A DNA stretch of 64,000 nucleotides from Metabacillus crassostreae (GCF_016908395.1 NZ_JAFBDU010000002.1:124001-188000); one strand, 5' to 3'. Shown: positions 18,429 through 27,684, counted from the stretch's first letter. A program made the numbers and translations. The notes: a model not told the origin generated them from the letters alone.

Positions 18429-19372
18429 ATTCCGTAGGCTCCTTTCTTTTTGCGAAAATGATCCATAACCTGAATAATAATAGTAACGAATAGAGCTAAA
18501 AAGAACATAATAAAAGCAATTGCACTTGCATAGCCCATGTTAAAGTTAATAAATGCTTGCTTAAACATATATGTTCCCAGTAATTCCGTTCCGTGATTAG
18601 GACCTCCACCTGTCATAATATAGAAAATATCAAATGCTTTTAATGATCCTACAATAGCTAAAATAGAGGAGCTTACGATCGTTGGCATTAGAAGTGGTAA
18701 TGTAATGTTAAAAAACTTTTGAAAAGAACTAGCACCATCAATTTCAGCTGCTTCATATAATTCGCCAGGTATTCCAACAATCGCAGCTTTAAAAAGAATC
18801 ATATAAAATGGGGAGAATTGCCAAACAATAACTAATAACACAGCAAATAATGCGGTATTCGTTTCACTTAGCCATGAAACGTTTTCAAATCCAAATACAT
18901 TTATTATGCTATTAATTACCCCATTTAACGGATCAAACATTAGTACCCATAACAATCCGATGGCTACAGTTGACATGAGAAATGGAAAGAAATAAACACT
19001 ACTAAAGAATTTTATACCTTTAATAGGTGCAAATAACATTAATGCCATGATTAAACCAAGAGGAATTTGAGCAAAAACTGAAGTTAATACTACCCATGTA
19101 TTATTTGTAAGAGATTTCCAAAAAACAGCATCTTTGAATAGATCAAGATAATTCTGCAAACCTACAAATACTCCTACACCCATTCCATCCCATTCATAAA
19201 AGCTATACATAAGAGTGGACATAATAGGAAATAAAACATAAACAGCATATATAATAATCGCTGGTGCAACAAATGCGCTAATCGTTAATGCACTTCTGAT
19301 TTTTTTATACTTTGTAACTGTATTAAGCTCAACTACTTCATGTCTATCAGCTATTTTTACAGGTGTATTCAT
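18425..19372 (-). CDS. sugar ABC transporter permease (MalF type)
   Basis: 315 residues with about six membrane helices after a polar N-terminus of about 30 residues. The EAA loop is EAAEIDGASSFQKFFNITLP. CUT1 family partner of the next permease, overlapping it by 4 bases. The binding-protein gene lies 53 bases upstream, separated by a stem-loop. Confidence 0.9.
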   Translation of the reverse strand: MNTPVKIADRHEVVELNTVTKYKKIRSALTISAFVAPAIIIYAVYVLFPIMSTLMYSFYEWDGMGVGVFVGLQNYLDLFKDAVFWKSLTNNTWVVLTSVFAQIPLGLIMALMLFAPIKGIKFFSSVYFFPFLMSTVAIGLLWVLMFDPLNGVINSIINVFGFENVSWLSETNTALFAVLLVIVWQFSPFYMILFKAAIVGIPGELYEAAEIDGASSFQKFFNITLPLLMPTIVSSSILAIVGSLKAFDIFYIMTGGGPNHGTELLGTYMFKQAFINFNMGYASAIAFIMFFLALFVTIIIQVMDHFRKKKGAYGI

Positions 19373-19396
19373 TAGCAGTCACTCCTTTTCTAAAAC

Positions 19397-19421
19397 AGGA
19401 GGGGACAACCCCCTCCTATTT
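19397..19421 (-). terminator. stem-loop between binding-protein and permease genes
   Basis: AGGAGGGG pairs with CCCCTCCT around a small loop, directly after the binding-protein stop codon. On the minus strand only GTTTTAG follows, so it is likely a partial terminator or RNase barrier that lets binding protein be made in excess over permease. Confidence 0.6.
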
Positions 19422-19425
19422 TTTA

Positions 19426-20727
19426 TTACTTTAAAACTTCTTTAGCCTTTTCTTCCATTTTTTTTGCTGCTTCTTCAGGTGTCATGTCTAGCCCAAAAAT
19501 CGCTTGAGTTGTATCTTTGTGTAATTCTGCTAATTCAGGAGGAAGTGTTTGGTCATAAGGCATTTGTAAATGAGTTGCTTGTTGTACCACATCATAAAAT
19601 CTTTTTGTGAATTCATCTGCTGGAACAACGTCTTTAATTGCTGTTAGAGAGCCTGTTCTATCTGTATAATTTTGAGCTGTTTCTGCACTAGTTAATTCTT
19701 TAACAAGTTCAGAAGCTAAATCGTGATTTTCACTGTTTTGTGCTACTGACCATACAGGTCCAGTTGCTGCTCCCACATGTGTTTGATCTCCTTTACCATT
19801 AGGAAGTGTTGGGAATAAGAAGAAATCTAATTTCTCTTTAAATTCCGGAGCTTCTTGTTTTACATTATTTAAAAATGAGATAGTCATATCCATCATTGCA
19901 GCCTGACCAGTATACATTAACTGACGACCTTGACCTTCATCATATGGAACACCGTTAAATCCAGGATTGAAGGCATCTCTTTCTACTAACTCTTGAATAT
20001 ATTTTCCAGCCTCAACATAAGCAGGATCATCAAAACCTTTTCCTTCTCTATTGAAAGCACTCTCAAACAGTTCAGGACCGGCAATTCTGCTTGCAAAATT
20101 CATTAGATAATAAGCACCTGGCCATTTTGTTTGGTTTGTTAAAGCAATAGGGATAATTTCGTTTTTGTTTAACGTATCAATAACATTAAGCCACTCATCA
20201 TATGTTTTCGGTGCTTTTAATCCGTATTTATCAAATATCTCCTTGTTATAAAAAACAACATCAATCGAAAGGCTTAAAGGCATACCATATACCTTACCAT
20301 CAAAAGTGGCATTGTTTAGCGCAAGTTCATTAAAGTGAGATTTATCCGTTTCTTCTGTGATATCGTACACTTTTCCTTGATCAACAAAGTTCTTTAACCA
20401 GCCGCCTCCCCAACTATGAAATACGTCTGGGGCATCATTACCAGACATAGCAACTGATAACTTTTGTTTGTAAGCATCATTAGGAATTTGTAGGATCTTT
20501 ACTTCAACATCTGGATGCTTTTCTTTGAATCTCTCAACTGCTTCTTCATAAACTAACTCTTTTTCCCCTGTGTCAATATGCCAGAATTCTAATGTCTTTT
20601 TCTCATCATTTGTTTTACTTGAATCTGCATCTGATGTAGTCTCCGCTGTTGACCCACCCCCGTTAAGTCCACAAGCAGTTAGTAGTAATACAGCCATAAT
20701 TGTTAAAATGGAAAGTAATTTCTTCAA
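19426..20727 (-). CDS. sugar-binding lipoprotein of ABC importer
   Basis: About 433 residues. A lipoprotein signal peptide ends at the lipobox LLTAC (Cys19 from the chosen start), followed by a Gly/Ser/Thr-rich linker and a type 1 extracellular solute-binding fold (ADMSGNDAPDVFHSWGGGW-like region: AMSGNDAPDVFHSWGGGWLK). I prefer TTG at 20727 because GGGG lies 9 bases ahead; the ATG at 20736 abuts that site. It binds an unidentified sugar outside the membrane and passes it to the two permeases. Confidence 0.88.
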   Translation of the reverse strand: MKKLLSILTIMAVLLLTACGLNGGGSTAETTSDADSSKTNDEKKTLEFWHIDTGEKELVYEEAVERFKEKHPDVEVKILQIPNDAYKQKLSVAMSGNDAPDVFHSWGGGWLKNFVDQGKVYDITEETDKSHFNELALNNATFDGKVYGMPLSLSIDVVFYNKEIFDKYGLKAPKTYDEWLNVIDTLNKNEIIPIALTNQTKWPGAYYLMNFASRIAGPELFESAFNREGKGFDDPAYVEAGKYIQELVERDAFNPGFNGVPYDEGQGRQLMYTGQAAMMDMTISFLNNVKQEAPEFKEKLDFFLFPTLPNGKGDQTHVGAATGPVWSVAQNSENHDLASELVKELTSAETAQNYTDRTGSLTAIKDVVPADEFTKRFYDVVQQATHLQMPYDQTLPPELAELHKDTTQAIFGLDMTPEEAAKKMEEKAKEVLK

Positions 20728-20760
20728 TTCTTCCATCCCCTTTGTTTTCGTTATTAGACT

Positions 20761-21525
20761 TTAAAAAGTGATTAATTTCTTACTTTTCAGATAATTCATG
20801 CTAATTTCTATGCTATCTAGAGGTAAGATTCTTGATCTGTCCTGCTCAACAATAAACCACTCTACTTTCGATTGTTCCCCTTGCTTAAGTACACCATCTA
20901 GATTTACACCACCAGTTCCTAACTCAGCAAAAAATTCTTCTCCATCTGTTGTCATATCCTTTATGTGAACAAGCGGTGTTCTTCCTTCATATCGTTTTAA
21001 CCACAGAACTGGATCTTCTCCGGCTTTAGTTAACCAATAAACATCAAACTCTGCCTTAACCCATTCAGAATTTGTTTCCTCTAATATGAGTTCTAGAGGC
21101 ATTTTCCCATTATCTAACTTCACTAATTCAAAGTCATGATTATGATAAGAAAGAGTTATTCCTGCTTCATGACACTTTCGTCCAATTTCATTTAAGATTG
21201 GAATGAGCTCAAAGTAAGCCTCTTTTGATCTTCTTTCAGTTGGCAGTACAGGACATACAACATGTTGACTACCAATTATTTGCTGATATTCAATGACTTG
21301 GTCTAATTCGCTTTCAAGCAATGATAGTTGCACATGGCTAGAACTTGCTTTCAGTCCTAGTCGGTCAAGTTCCTTTCTCATTTGATATGCTCTTATTCCC
21401 CCATATCCAGCAAACTCGACCCCTTGATAACCAAGCTTTGCTACCTTTTCCAATGTACCTATAAAATCTTTTACAGTCTCTTCACGTAAAGTGTATAACT
21501 GTAAACTGAATTGAATATTTGCCAA
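20761..21525 (-). CDS. sugar isomerase/epimerase, TIM-barrel (AP endonuclease 2-like)
   Basis: 254 residues of the xylose-isomerase-like TIM-barrel superfamily (COG1082). Metal-binding blocks visible: GVEFAGYGG, TLSYHNHDFEL and PLVHIKDM. Relatives epimerise or isomerise sugars and keto-sugars, or act on 3-keto-glycosides. The TTG start follows GGGGG by 7 bases. It is the first gene of the importer unit and is preceded by two LacI-type operators. A close paralogue lies at 54105-54854. The reaction is unknown. Confidence 0.82.
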   Translation of the reverse strand: MANIQFSLQLYTLREETVKDFIGTLEKVAKLGYQGVEFAGYGGIRAYQMRKELDRLGLKASSSHVQLSLLESELDQVIEYQQIIGSQHVVCPVLPTERRSKEAYFELIPILNEIGRKCHEAGITLSYHNHDFELVKLDNGKMPLELILEETNSEWVKAEFDVYWLTKAGEDPVLWLKRYEGRTPLVHIKDMTTDGEEFFAELGTGGVNLDGVLKQGEQSKVEWFIVEQDRSRILPLDSIEISMNYLKSKKLITF

Positions 21526-21552
21526 AATGAATCCCCCTTTCCAACAGTTAAT

Positions 21553-21566
21553 TGTAACCGGTTACA
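21553..21566. promoter_or_regulatory. LacI-type operator O1
   Basis: TGTAACCGGTTACA, a perfect palindrome with the central CG typical of LacI/GalR operators, 28 bases before the isomerase start. The centre lies 63 bases, six helical turns, from the next operator. Confidence 0.8.
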
Positions 21567-21615
21567 TTTATATTTATTATTACTAATGACTTTCAGCTAC
21601 TCACCCCCTTAAAAT

Positions 21616-21629
21616 TGTAACCGATTACA
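21616..21629. promoter_or_regulatory. LacI-type operator O2
   Basis: TGTAACCGATTACA, one mismatch from a perfect palindrome, just after the LacI stop codon. It shares the TGTAA-N4-TTACA pattern with O1 and with the site at 22720-22733. Confidence 0.78.
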
Positions 21630-21631
21630 TT

Positions 21632-22663
21632 TTATGTGCTAATTTCCTCATTCATTACCTTTTCTTTTATTTTTCCACCACATGAATCTCTAACAATTAA
21701 ATCACAGTCTAATATATATTGTGACTTAAGCATTGGCTTTCCTTGAATTTGCTGTAATAGTAATTTCATAGACTTTTGACCCATTTCAAAAAGTGGTTGC
21801 GCTACTGTCGTTATGGCTGGATCAAATTTAGATGAAAATGTTATATTATCGAATCCTACAACGGCTATATCTCGAGGAACATCAAACCGAAGCTCTTTTG
21901 CAGCTTTTACTGCCCCCATAGCCATTTCATCATTTGCTGCAAATATAGCAGTTGGTGCTTTCTCAATTGCCAATAATTTCATCATTTGGTTATAGCCAGA
22001 TTCAAAAGTGAAATCCCCCTCTTGAACTAGCATATTCCGAACTTCAATATTATTTTGCATCAACGCTTGTCGATAACCATTATAACGACCTTTAGAAATC
22101 GCAAATTGCAAGGGTCCAGTTATATGGGCAATTTCTCTGTGACCAAGTCTAATAAGATGTTCAACAGCTTCTCGACTACTACTAACATTATCGATTGATA
22201 CAGATGGAACCTTTAATCCCTCAATATAAGCTGTAGCTAGAACTAGAGGATATTCTTCACTTAAAGACTTAATATAGTTGGGATCCATCCTTTCAGATAA
22301 CAGAATCATACCGTCTGTTTGCCTTTTTTTTAGCAAATCAACTAAGTTATATTCGTTTTCAACTTTTCTATTTGTATTCCCTAGTAACACCCGATATCCA
22401 TGATTTGCTGCTTCATATTCTATCCCTTCTATGATTCCAGAGAATACGGTATTTGTAATACTTGGTACAACTACGAGAATTATATTAGTTTCATTTCTAC
22501 GAAACTGTCGAGCTAGCATGTTAGGCTTATAATTTAACTCATCAATTACACTTAATACTTTATTTCTCGTTGCCTCCTTTACAGTTTCTGGATTATGTAG
22601 AACCCTAGAAACTGTTGCAACTGAAACATTTGATAATTTTGCTACATCACGCATTTTCACCAT
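21632..22663 (-). CDS. LacI-family transcriptional regulator (sugar locus, minus-strand unit)
   Basis: 343 residues. The N-terminal helix-turn-helix and hinge (MRDVAKLSNVSVATVSRVLH, 4-23, and KPNMLARQFRR) and a periplasmic-binding-like effector domain place it in the LacI/GalR family. CAAGGAG lies upstream of the ATG. Three operators of one pattern flank the gene: two downstream in front of the isomerase operon and one in its own promoter region. It therefore most likely represses both itself and the importer operon. Inducer unknown. Confidence 0.88.
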   Translation of the reverse strand: MVKMRDVAKLSNVSVATVSRVLHNPETVKEATRNKVLSVIDELNYKPNMLARQFRRNETNIILVVVPSITNTVFSGIIEGIEYEAANHGYRVLLGNTNRKVENEYNLVDLLKKRQTDGMILLSERMDPNYIKSLSEEYPLVLATAYIEGLKVPSVSIDNVSSSREAVEHLIRLGHREIAHITGPLQFAISKGRYNGYRQALMQNNIEVRNMLVQEGDFTFESGYNQMMKLLAIEKAPTAIFAANDEMAMGAVKAAKELRFDVPRDIAVVGFDNITFSSKFDPAITTVAQPLFEMGQKSMKLLLQQIQGKPMLKSQYILDCDLIVRDSCGGKIKEKVMNEEIST

Positions 22664-22719
22664 ATACCATTCTCCTTGCGGATAACTTATCCTTCTATGT
22701 TTGTTTCAGCTTTAAATTT

Positions 22720-22733
22720 TGTAAACGATTACA
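22720..22733. promoter_or_regulatory. LacI-type operator O3 (autoregulation)
   Basis: TGTAAACGATTACA lies 57 bases upstream of the start codon of the LacI gene at 21632-22663. It matches O1 and O2 except at positions around the central CG. Confidence 0.7.
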
Positions 22734-22801
22734 TTTTTGATTATAAATCCTACCAAACTATGTTTCAACATCATTTTCCAAAACAGGTAATAAAGCCCAT
22801 A

Positions 22802-22841
22802 AAGGAACCTCCACACAAAGTATGAAGGTTCCTCAAGTTTT
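22802..22841 (+). terminator. terminator-like hairpin between the divergent lacI genes
   Basis: AGGAACCT pairs with AGGTTCCT, followed on the plus strand by CAAGTTTTT. It lies upstream of the promoter of the plus-strand lacI gene and no gene precedes it on that strand. Confidence 0.5.
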
Positions 22842-22941
22842 TCATATAGAAAGTATCAGGGGGGATACTGTCTTTAGGAATATACCCTAATAAAAATATC
22901 TTAAACATAAAAATTTTTTTATATTTAATTTTTATTTTTCA

Positions 22942-22970
22942 TTGACATTCCATCTAGAAACAGAGAAAAT
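22942..22970 (+). promoter_or_regulatory. sigma-A promoter of the plus-strand lacI gene
   Basis: TTGACA (22942-22947), 17 bases, then GAAAAT (22965-22970). Immediately downstream TGAACGCGTGTACA (22970-22983) is an imperfect CG-centred palindrome that may be this regulator's own operator. Confidence 0.6.
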
Positions 22971-22998
22971 GAACGCGTGTACATAATTGTTATAGGGG

Positions 22999-24033
22999 GT
23001 GAATAAATTAGCTAGTAGAAAAGATGTTGCCAGATTAGCAGGAGTCTCCGAAGCTACTGTTTCTAGGGTATTCAACAATATCTCGCCTTTGCGAGAGCAG
23101 ACAAAACAAAAAGTATTACAAGCAGCGAAAGAGCTAAATTATCATCCTAATGTCATTGCACAAAACTTTGCTAAAGGAAAAAGCAATAACATAGGTGTGA
23201 TCGTTCCTTATCTCCCAAAAGTAAACTTACTGTCTACTCATTATTTTTCAGAGCTAGTTAGTGGGATTGGCGCACGACTTGGTGAATTAGGTTATGGTTT
23301 ATTGTTAATATTTCATCAAACACCTGATGAACGAAAAGATTATGTTCAGCTTTTTCATTCACAAAGAGTAGACGGCTGTATCATCTTAGGTGCCAGACAT
23401 AACCAAAATGAACTAAAGGCACTTGAAAAACTTCATCAATTGAAATTGCCCTACTGTCTTATTAATCAAACCTTTTCTAAGCAGCCCTTTCATTTTATTG
23501 ATGCAGATCATTTGGATGGTAGCTATCAAGCAACAATGTCTTTATTAGAAAAAGGATTTCAACAGATCCTCTTCTTAAATGGTCCACTTGAATTTTCTAA
23601 TAGTCTAGACAGACTTCAAGGATATAAAAAGGCCCTAAGTCAAAAGGGAATACTCTTTAACGAGAAGTTAATTTTCGAAGGGAATTATAGTCGAAAAAGT
23701 GGATATAAAGCTGCGGATCAAATCTCTTCTTTATTAGCTAAATCGAAAGCTATTATTTCAGCGAATGACCGAATGGCTATTGGCCTTATGCAAAGGCTTA
23801 ATGAATTAGGTTTTTATGCTGGTAAGGATTATGCGATTATCGGCTATGATAACTCTGAAATCGCAAAAATGACCACTCCATCATTAAGTTCTGTAAATGT
23901 TCCACTTTATGAAATGGGACAATTAGCAGCTGAGAAGGTTCTTCAATCCATCACACATGATATAAATGAGCAAATTATGATTAAACTACCCGTTTCATTA
24001 ATTGAAAGAGAATCTTCATTACATGTGCATTAA
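22999..24033 (+). CDS. LacI-family transcriptional regulator (sugar locus, plus-strand unit)
   Basis: 344 residues with the LacI helix-turn-helix (SRKDVARLAGVSEATVSRVF, 6-25) and effector domain. The GTG start at 22999 abuts its GGGG site, so the true start is not certain. It is divergent from the other lacI gene and lies upstream of oxidoreductase, ThuA-like and oxidoreductase genes, which it probably controls. It is only distantly similar to the neighbouring LacI, so each unit likely responds to its own signal. Confidence 0.87.
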   Translation: MNKLASRKDVARLAGVSEATVSRVFNNISPLREQTKQKVLQAAKELNYHPNVIAQNFAKGKSNNIGVIVPYLPKVNLLSTHYFSELVSGIGARLGELGYGLLLIFHQTPDERKDYVQLFHSQRVDGCIILGARHNQNELKALEKLHQLKLPYCLINQTFSKQPFHFIDADHLDGSYQATMSLLEKGFQQILFLNGPLEFSNSLDRLQGYKKALSQKGILFNEKLIFEGNYSRKSGYKAADQISSLLAKSKAIISANDRMAIGLMQRLNELGFYAGKDYAIIGYDNSEIAKMTTPSLSSVNVPLYEMGQLAAEKVLQSITHDINEQIMIKLPVSLIERESSLHVH

Positions 24034-24121
24034 TATTGTGCTAATAATCGGCATTAATACTTATTTTAGATTTTTTTGTTTATAAAATACTTTCTATCAA
24101 ACTTTGAAAAGAGGAAATATT

Positions 24122-25285
24122 ATGGACAAAATAAATATTGGAATGATTGGTTACAAGTTTATGGGGAAAGCTCACAGTCATGCTTATCGTGATTTACCTC
24201 TTTTTTTCCCAAACACAGTTCGACCTGAAATGAAGGTAATTTGTGGTCGGAATGCCAAAGGAGTTGCAGAAGCAGCGAAACAATTTGGCTGGGAGGAATA
24301 TACAACAGATTGGAAAGTCCTTATCAAGCGAGAAGATATTGATTTAATTGACATTAATGCACCAAGTGATGTACATAAAGAAATTACAATTGCCGCAGCT
24401 AAAGCAGGTAAGCATGTTTTCTGCGAAAAACCGTTAGCGCTTACATTAAAGGATTCACGTGAAATGCTAGAGGTTGTTGAAGCAGCAGGTGTGAAACATA
24501 TGGTTGGCTTTAATTATCGCTTTGCTCCTGCTGTTATGTTAGCAAAAAAATTAATTGAACAAGGAAAATTAGGAGATATTTATCATTATCGTGCATGGTT
24601 TTTACAGGATTGGCTAGTGGACCCTAACTTCCCTCTTGCTTGGAGACTTCAAAAGGAAATTGCAGGCTCTGGTTCTCATGGTGATTTAGGAGCACATTTA
24701 ATTGATTTAGCACACTATTTGATCGGTGATATGACAGAAGTTATTGGGATGAGTGAAACATTCATTAAAGAACGACCTATCGCAACGAATACAACTGGGT
24801 TATCAGCAAACAGTAGCAATGCTCAAGCTGAAAAAGGTAAGGTTACTGTTGATGATGCCACTCTATTTATGACTCGATTTGCTAACGGTGCGTTAGGAAG
24901 CTTTGAAGCTACCCGTTATGGAACTGGACATCGTTGTACGAATTCATTCGAAATTAACGGAAGCAAAGGCAGTGTCATTTTTGACTTTGAACGTATGAAT
25001 GAGTTACAAGTGTACTTCACAGATGACCATGAAGATGTGCAAGGTTTCCGCCGTGTGTTAGCAACTGATCCAGCACATGCTTTTGCTGAAAATTGGTGGC
25101 CACCAGGACATACAATCGGTTATGAGCACACCTTTATTCATGAAGTGGTTGAACTAATGGAAGCATTTAAAGAAAATCGACAACCTGTACCGAATTTCCA
25201 TGATGGTGTTAAATGTCAACAAGTGTTAGAAGCAGTTGATCAATCGATCGAAAAACGTCAATGGGTTTCTATTTCAGAAGTTTAA
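24122..25285 (+). CDS. Gfo/Idh/MocA-family sugar oxidoreductase (2 of 3)
   Basis: 387 residues from ATG 24122, chosen because AAAGAGGAA lies just upstream; the frame opens earlier at a TTG without a site. The Rossmann motif is altered to GMIGYKFMGKAHSHA (Tyr-Lys-Phe where Cys-Gly-x is usual). The EKP motif is at 102-104 and SGSHGDLGAHLIDLAHYL holds the active-site Asp and His. Close to the ThuB type of oxidoreductase by its neighbour ThuA. It probably oxidises a sugar or glycoside with NAD(P). Confidence 0.85.
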   Translation: MDKINIGMIGYKFMGKAHSHAYRDLPLFFPNTVRPEMKVICGRNAKGVAEAAKQFGWEEYTTDWKVLIKREDIDLIDINAPSDVHKEITIAAAKAGKHVFCEKPLALTLKDSREMLEVVEAAGVKHMVGFNYRFAPAVMLAKKLIEQGKLGDIYHYRAWFLQDWLVDPNFPLAWRLQKEIAGSGSHGDLGAHLIDLAHYLIGDMTEVIGMSETFIKERPIATNTTGLSANSSNAQAEKGKVTVDDATLFMTRFANGALGSFEATRYGTGHRCTNSFEINGSKGSVIFDFERMNELQVYFTDDHEDVQGFRRVLATDPAHAFAENWWPPGHTIGYEHTFIHEVVELMEAFKENRQPVPNFHDGVKCQQVLEAVDQSIEKRQWVSISEV

Positions 25286-25306
25286 TAGAATAAAGGAGTG
25301 GTTGAA

Positions 25307-26035
25307 ATGAAAAAAAGCGCACTAATTGTATGGGGTGGCTGGGATGGTCATGAACCAGAACAAATTTCACAAATCTTTAAAAACATGTTAGAAGAAGAAA
25401 ATTTCAATGTGGAGGTTTCTTCTTCATTAGATGTGTATGCTGATGCTGAAAAACTGCAATCGTTAGACTTAATTGTTCCACATTGGACTATGGGAGAGAT
25501 ACCCAAGAAATATGTTCTCAATATTTCTGAGGCCGTCATAAACGGTGTAGGATTGGCAGGCTGTCATGGTGGAATGTGTGATTCTTTTCGAAACAATGTT
25601 GACTGGCAATTTATGACGGGTGGAAACTGGGTGGCACACCCAGGAAATGATGGTGTGGAATATATGGTCAACATGAAGAATACGACAAATCCTCTATTAG
25701 AAGGTCTCTCTGATTTTAAGGTTGTAAGTGAGCAATACTATCTTCATGTGGACCCAGCTGTTGAAGTATTAGCGACGACTCGTTTTCCTGTTGTGGATGG
25801 ACCACATGCAACAAATAAACCTGTCGATATGCCAGTAGTTTGGACAAAACATTGGGGACATGGCCATGTCTTTTATAACTCATTAGGTCATAAAGCAAAT
25901 ATTGTTGCCATGCCAGAAGTTTCACTTATAATGCGTAGAGGATTTTTATGGGCTGCTGAAGGCAAAAAACGCACTACAGGGTTAGCCACTTCAACAAATG
26001 GGCGTTTCTATACTGGAATGGGAGATAGCCAATAA
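25307..26035 (+). CDS. ThuA-like protein (trehalose utilisation family)
   Basis: 242 residues from ATG 25307, which follows AAAGGAG by about 10 bases. The ThuA domain has a glutamine-amidotransferase-like fold; family blocks seen are LIVWGGWDGHEP, LAGCHGGMCDSFR, EQYYLHVDP and WTKHWGHGHVFYNSLGH. In rhizobia ThuA acts with oxidoreductase ThuB in use of trehalose and related disaccharides, probably on 3-keto derivatives. It lies 21 bases after one oxidoreductase and 52 before another, so all three form one operon. The exact reaction is not established. Confidence 0.85.
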   Translation: MKKSALIVWGGWDGHEPEQISQIFKNMLEEENFNVEVSSSLDVYADAEKLQSLDLIVPHWTMGEIPKKYVLNISEAVINGVGLAGCHGGMCDSFRNNVDWQFMTGGNWVAHPGNDGVEYMVNMKNTTNPLLEGLSDFKVVSEQYYLHVDPAVEVLATTRFPVVDGPHATNKPVDMPVVWTKHWGHGHVFYNSLGHKANIVAMPEVSLIMRRGFLWAAEGKKRTTGLATSTNGRFYTGMGDSQ

Positions 26036-26087
26036 TCTCTTACGTTATTAATTTAATAATCTTTATAAAAATAATGGAGGGTTCAAT

Positions 26088-27164
26088 ATGAATAAACTCA
26101 AAATAGGTATTATCGGCTGTGGAAACATAAGCTCTATCTACATGGAAAATTGTCAAAAATTTGATCATCTTGATCTGGTAGCTTGTGCTGATTTAGATGA
26201 ACAGCGTGCGCAATCACAAGCAGCTAGATTCGGTGTTCCTAATGCATACTCTGTTGAAGAATTACTCGCTGATCCTGAAATTCAATTAATTATTAACTTA
26301 ACCATTCCAAAAGCTCATGCCACAGTTTGTATTCAAGCTCTTGAAGCTGGTAAACATATTTATACAGAAAAGCCCCTTGCAGTGACTAGAGAAGAAGGAA
26401 GACACATTTTAGAAACAGCTAAAAAGTTCAATCTCATGGTAGGCAGTGCACCAGATACTTTTTTAGGTGCTGGAATACAAACGGCTATTCATTTAATTGA
26501 GAAAGGAGAAATCGGCACTCCAATAGGAGCTTCTGCTTTCATGATCGGTCGTGGCACTGAGCATTGGCATCCAGACCCTTCCTTTTTCTATGAAATAGGT
26601 GGTGGCCCAATGTTTGATATGGGACCGTATTATTTAACAGCTCTAGTAGCACTATTAGGACCAATTGAAAAAATATCTGGATCAACTCGTATTAGTTATC
26701 AAAATCGAACAGTGACGAGCGAACCAAAAGCTGGAACAATAATCAACGTTCAAACTCCTACTCATATCTCTGGAGTAATTGATTTTGCATCAGGTGCAAT
26801 CGGAACGATCACAACTAGTTTTGATGCTATGGGTGGATCTTCTCTTCCTCCTATCGAAATTTATGGCAGTGAAGGAACTCTACTCGTTCCAGATCCAAAC
26901 ACATTTGGTGGACCAGTTCGTATTAGGAAAAAAGATGAAAAAGAGTTTATAGAAATTCCATTATCAAAAGGCTATGCTCAAAACAGCAGAGGACTTGGTG
27001 TAGCAGATATGGCCAAATCCATTTTAAATGGAGAAAAATACCGCGCAAATGGTGAATTAGCTTACCATGTATTAGAAGCCATGCATGCATTCCATGACTC
27101 ATCTTACAATGGTACACACTATCGAATGGAAAGTACATGTGAAAAACCAGAACCTCTAGTTTAA
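26088..27164 (+). CDS. Gfo/Idh/MocA-family sugar oxidoreductase (3 of 3)
   Basis: 358 residues; Rossmann motif GIIGCGNISSIYMENC (7-22), TEKP (93-96) and GGGPMFDMGPYYLTALVALL in the active-site region. GGAGGG lies 5 bases before the ATG. Last gene of the plus-strand unit, ending at repeat copy B. It is not a recent duplicate of the other two oxidoreductases. Together they suggest successive oxidation and reduction steps on one sugar. Confidence 0.85.
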   Translation: MNKLKIGIIGCGNISSIYMENCQKFDHLDLVACADLDEQRAQSQAARFGVPNAYSVEELLADPEIQLIINLTIPKAHATVCIQALEAGKHIYTEKPLAVTREEGRHILETAKKFNLMVGSAPDTFLGAGIQTAIHLIEKGEIGTPIGASAFMIGRGTEHWHPDPSFFYEIGGGPMFDMGPYYLTALVALLGPIEKISGSTRISYQNRTVTSEPKAGTIINVQTPTHISGVIDFASGAIGTITTSFDAMGGSSLPPIEIYGSEGTLLVPDPNTFGGPVRIRKKDEKEFIEIPLSKGYAQNSRGLGVADMAKSILNGEKYRANGELAYHVLEAMHAFHDSSYNGTHYRMESTCEKPEPLV

Positions 27165-27177
27165 GTTTCATCATATG

Positions 27178-27517
27178 AATTATAGGTTGGGACATAATTA
27201 AAAAAGTCATACAAAAAGACGAATAAATCTAAATTCAGTTAATCTGAAAGAAACAAGTTCGTTCCATTGCGCTGCAGACACTCGCTTTCCACGGGGAGGA
27301 AGCTGAGTCTCCTCGACATGCCTGCGGGGTCTCAGCCTTTCCTCTATTCTAAGTAGGTGCCCTAGGTCTTCCGCTCCATTCCACTAGTTCTTAGAATTAG
27401 TATGCAAAATCTATTGGTGACAGCAAATAAAAATCTCAACTATTAGGCGAATGATGATAAATCACCTAATAATTCGGGTTTATCATTAGCTTAAATACTT
27501 ATATCCAACCTCTTCTA
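27178..27517 (+). repeat. dispersed palindromic repeat, copy B
   Basis: About 340 bases, same order of blocks as copy A: GGTTGGGACATAA end, GACGAATAAATCTAAATTCAG, core with GGGGAGGAAGCTGAG and GGTCTCAGCCTTTCCTCT, GCTCCATTCCACTAGTTCTT, right hairpin CTATTAGGCGA / TCACCTAATAATTCGGG. The ends are more diverged than in copy A. It fills the gap between convergent genes. Confidence 0.85.
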
Positions 27518-27684
27518 TATTGATAAAAATCCCAATGAGAATACTTAAATCGTGAAAAAAACTTCACTTCAAATAAGCGAAGTACAATGTGCTAATCTGT
27601 CTTATACCTAGGGAAAAAGGCTCTTAATTTTCCTAGGAAGGCGAGGCTTTAACGGAAATCAACAGCAAAGTTAACAAAGTCTAA

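Noticed and set aside
26947..27210. 87-codon minus-strand frame over the end of an oxidoreductase and repeat B
   Set aside because: Runs across the end of a real gene into a non-coding repeat; no start signal.
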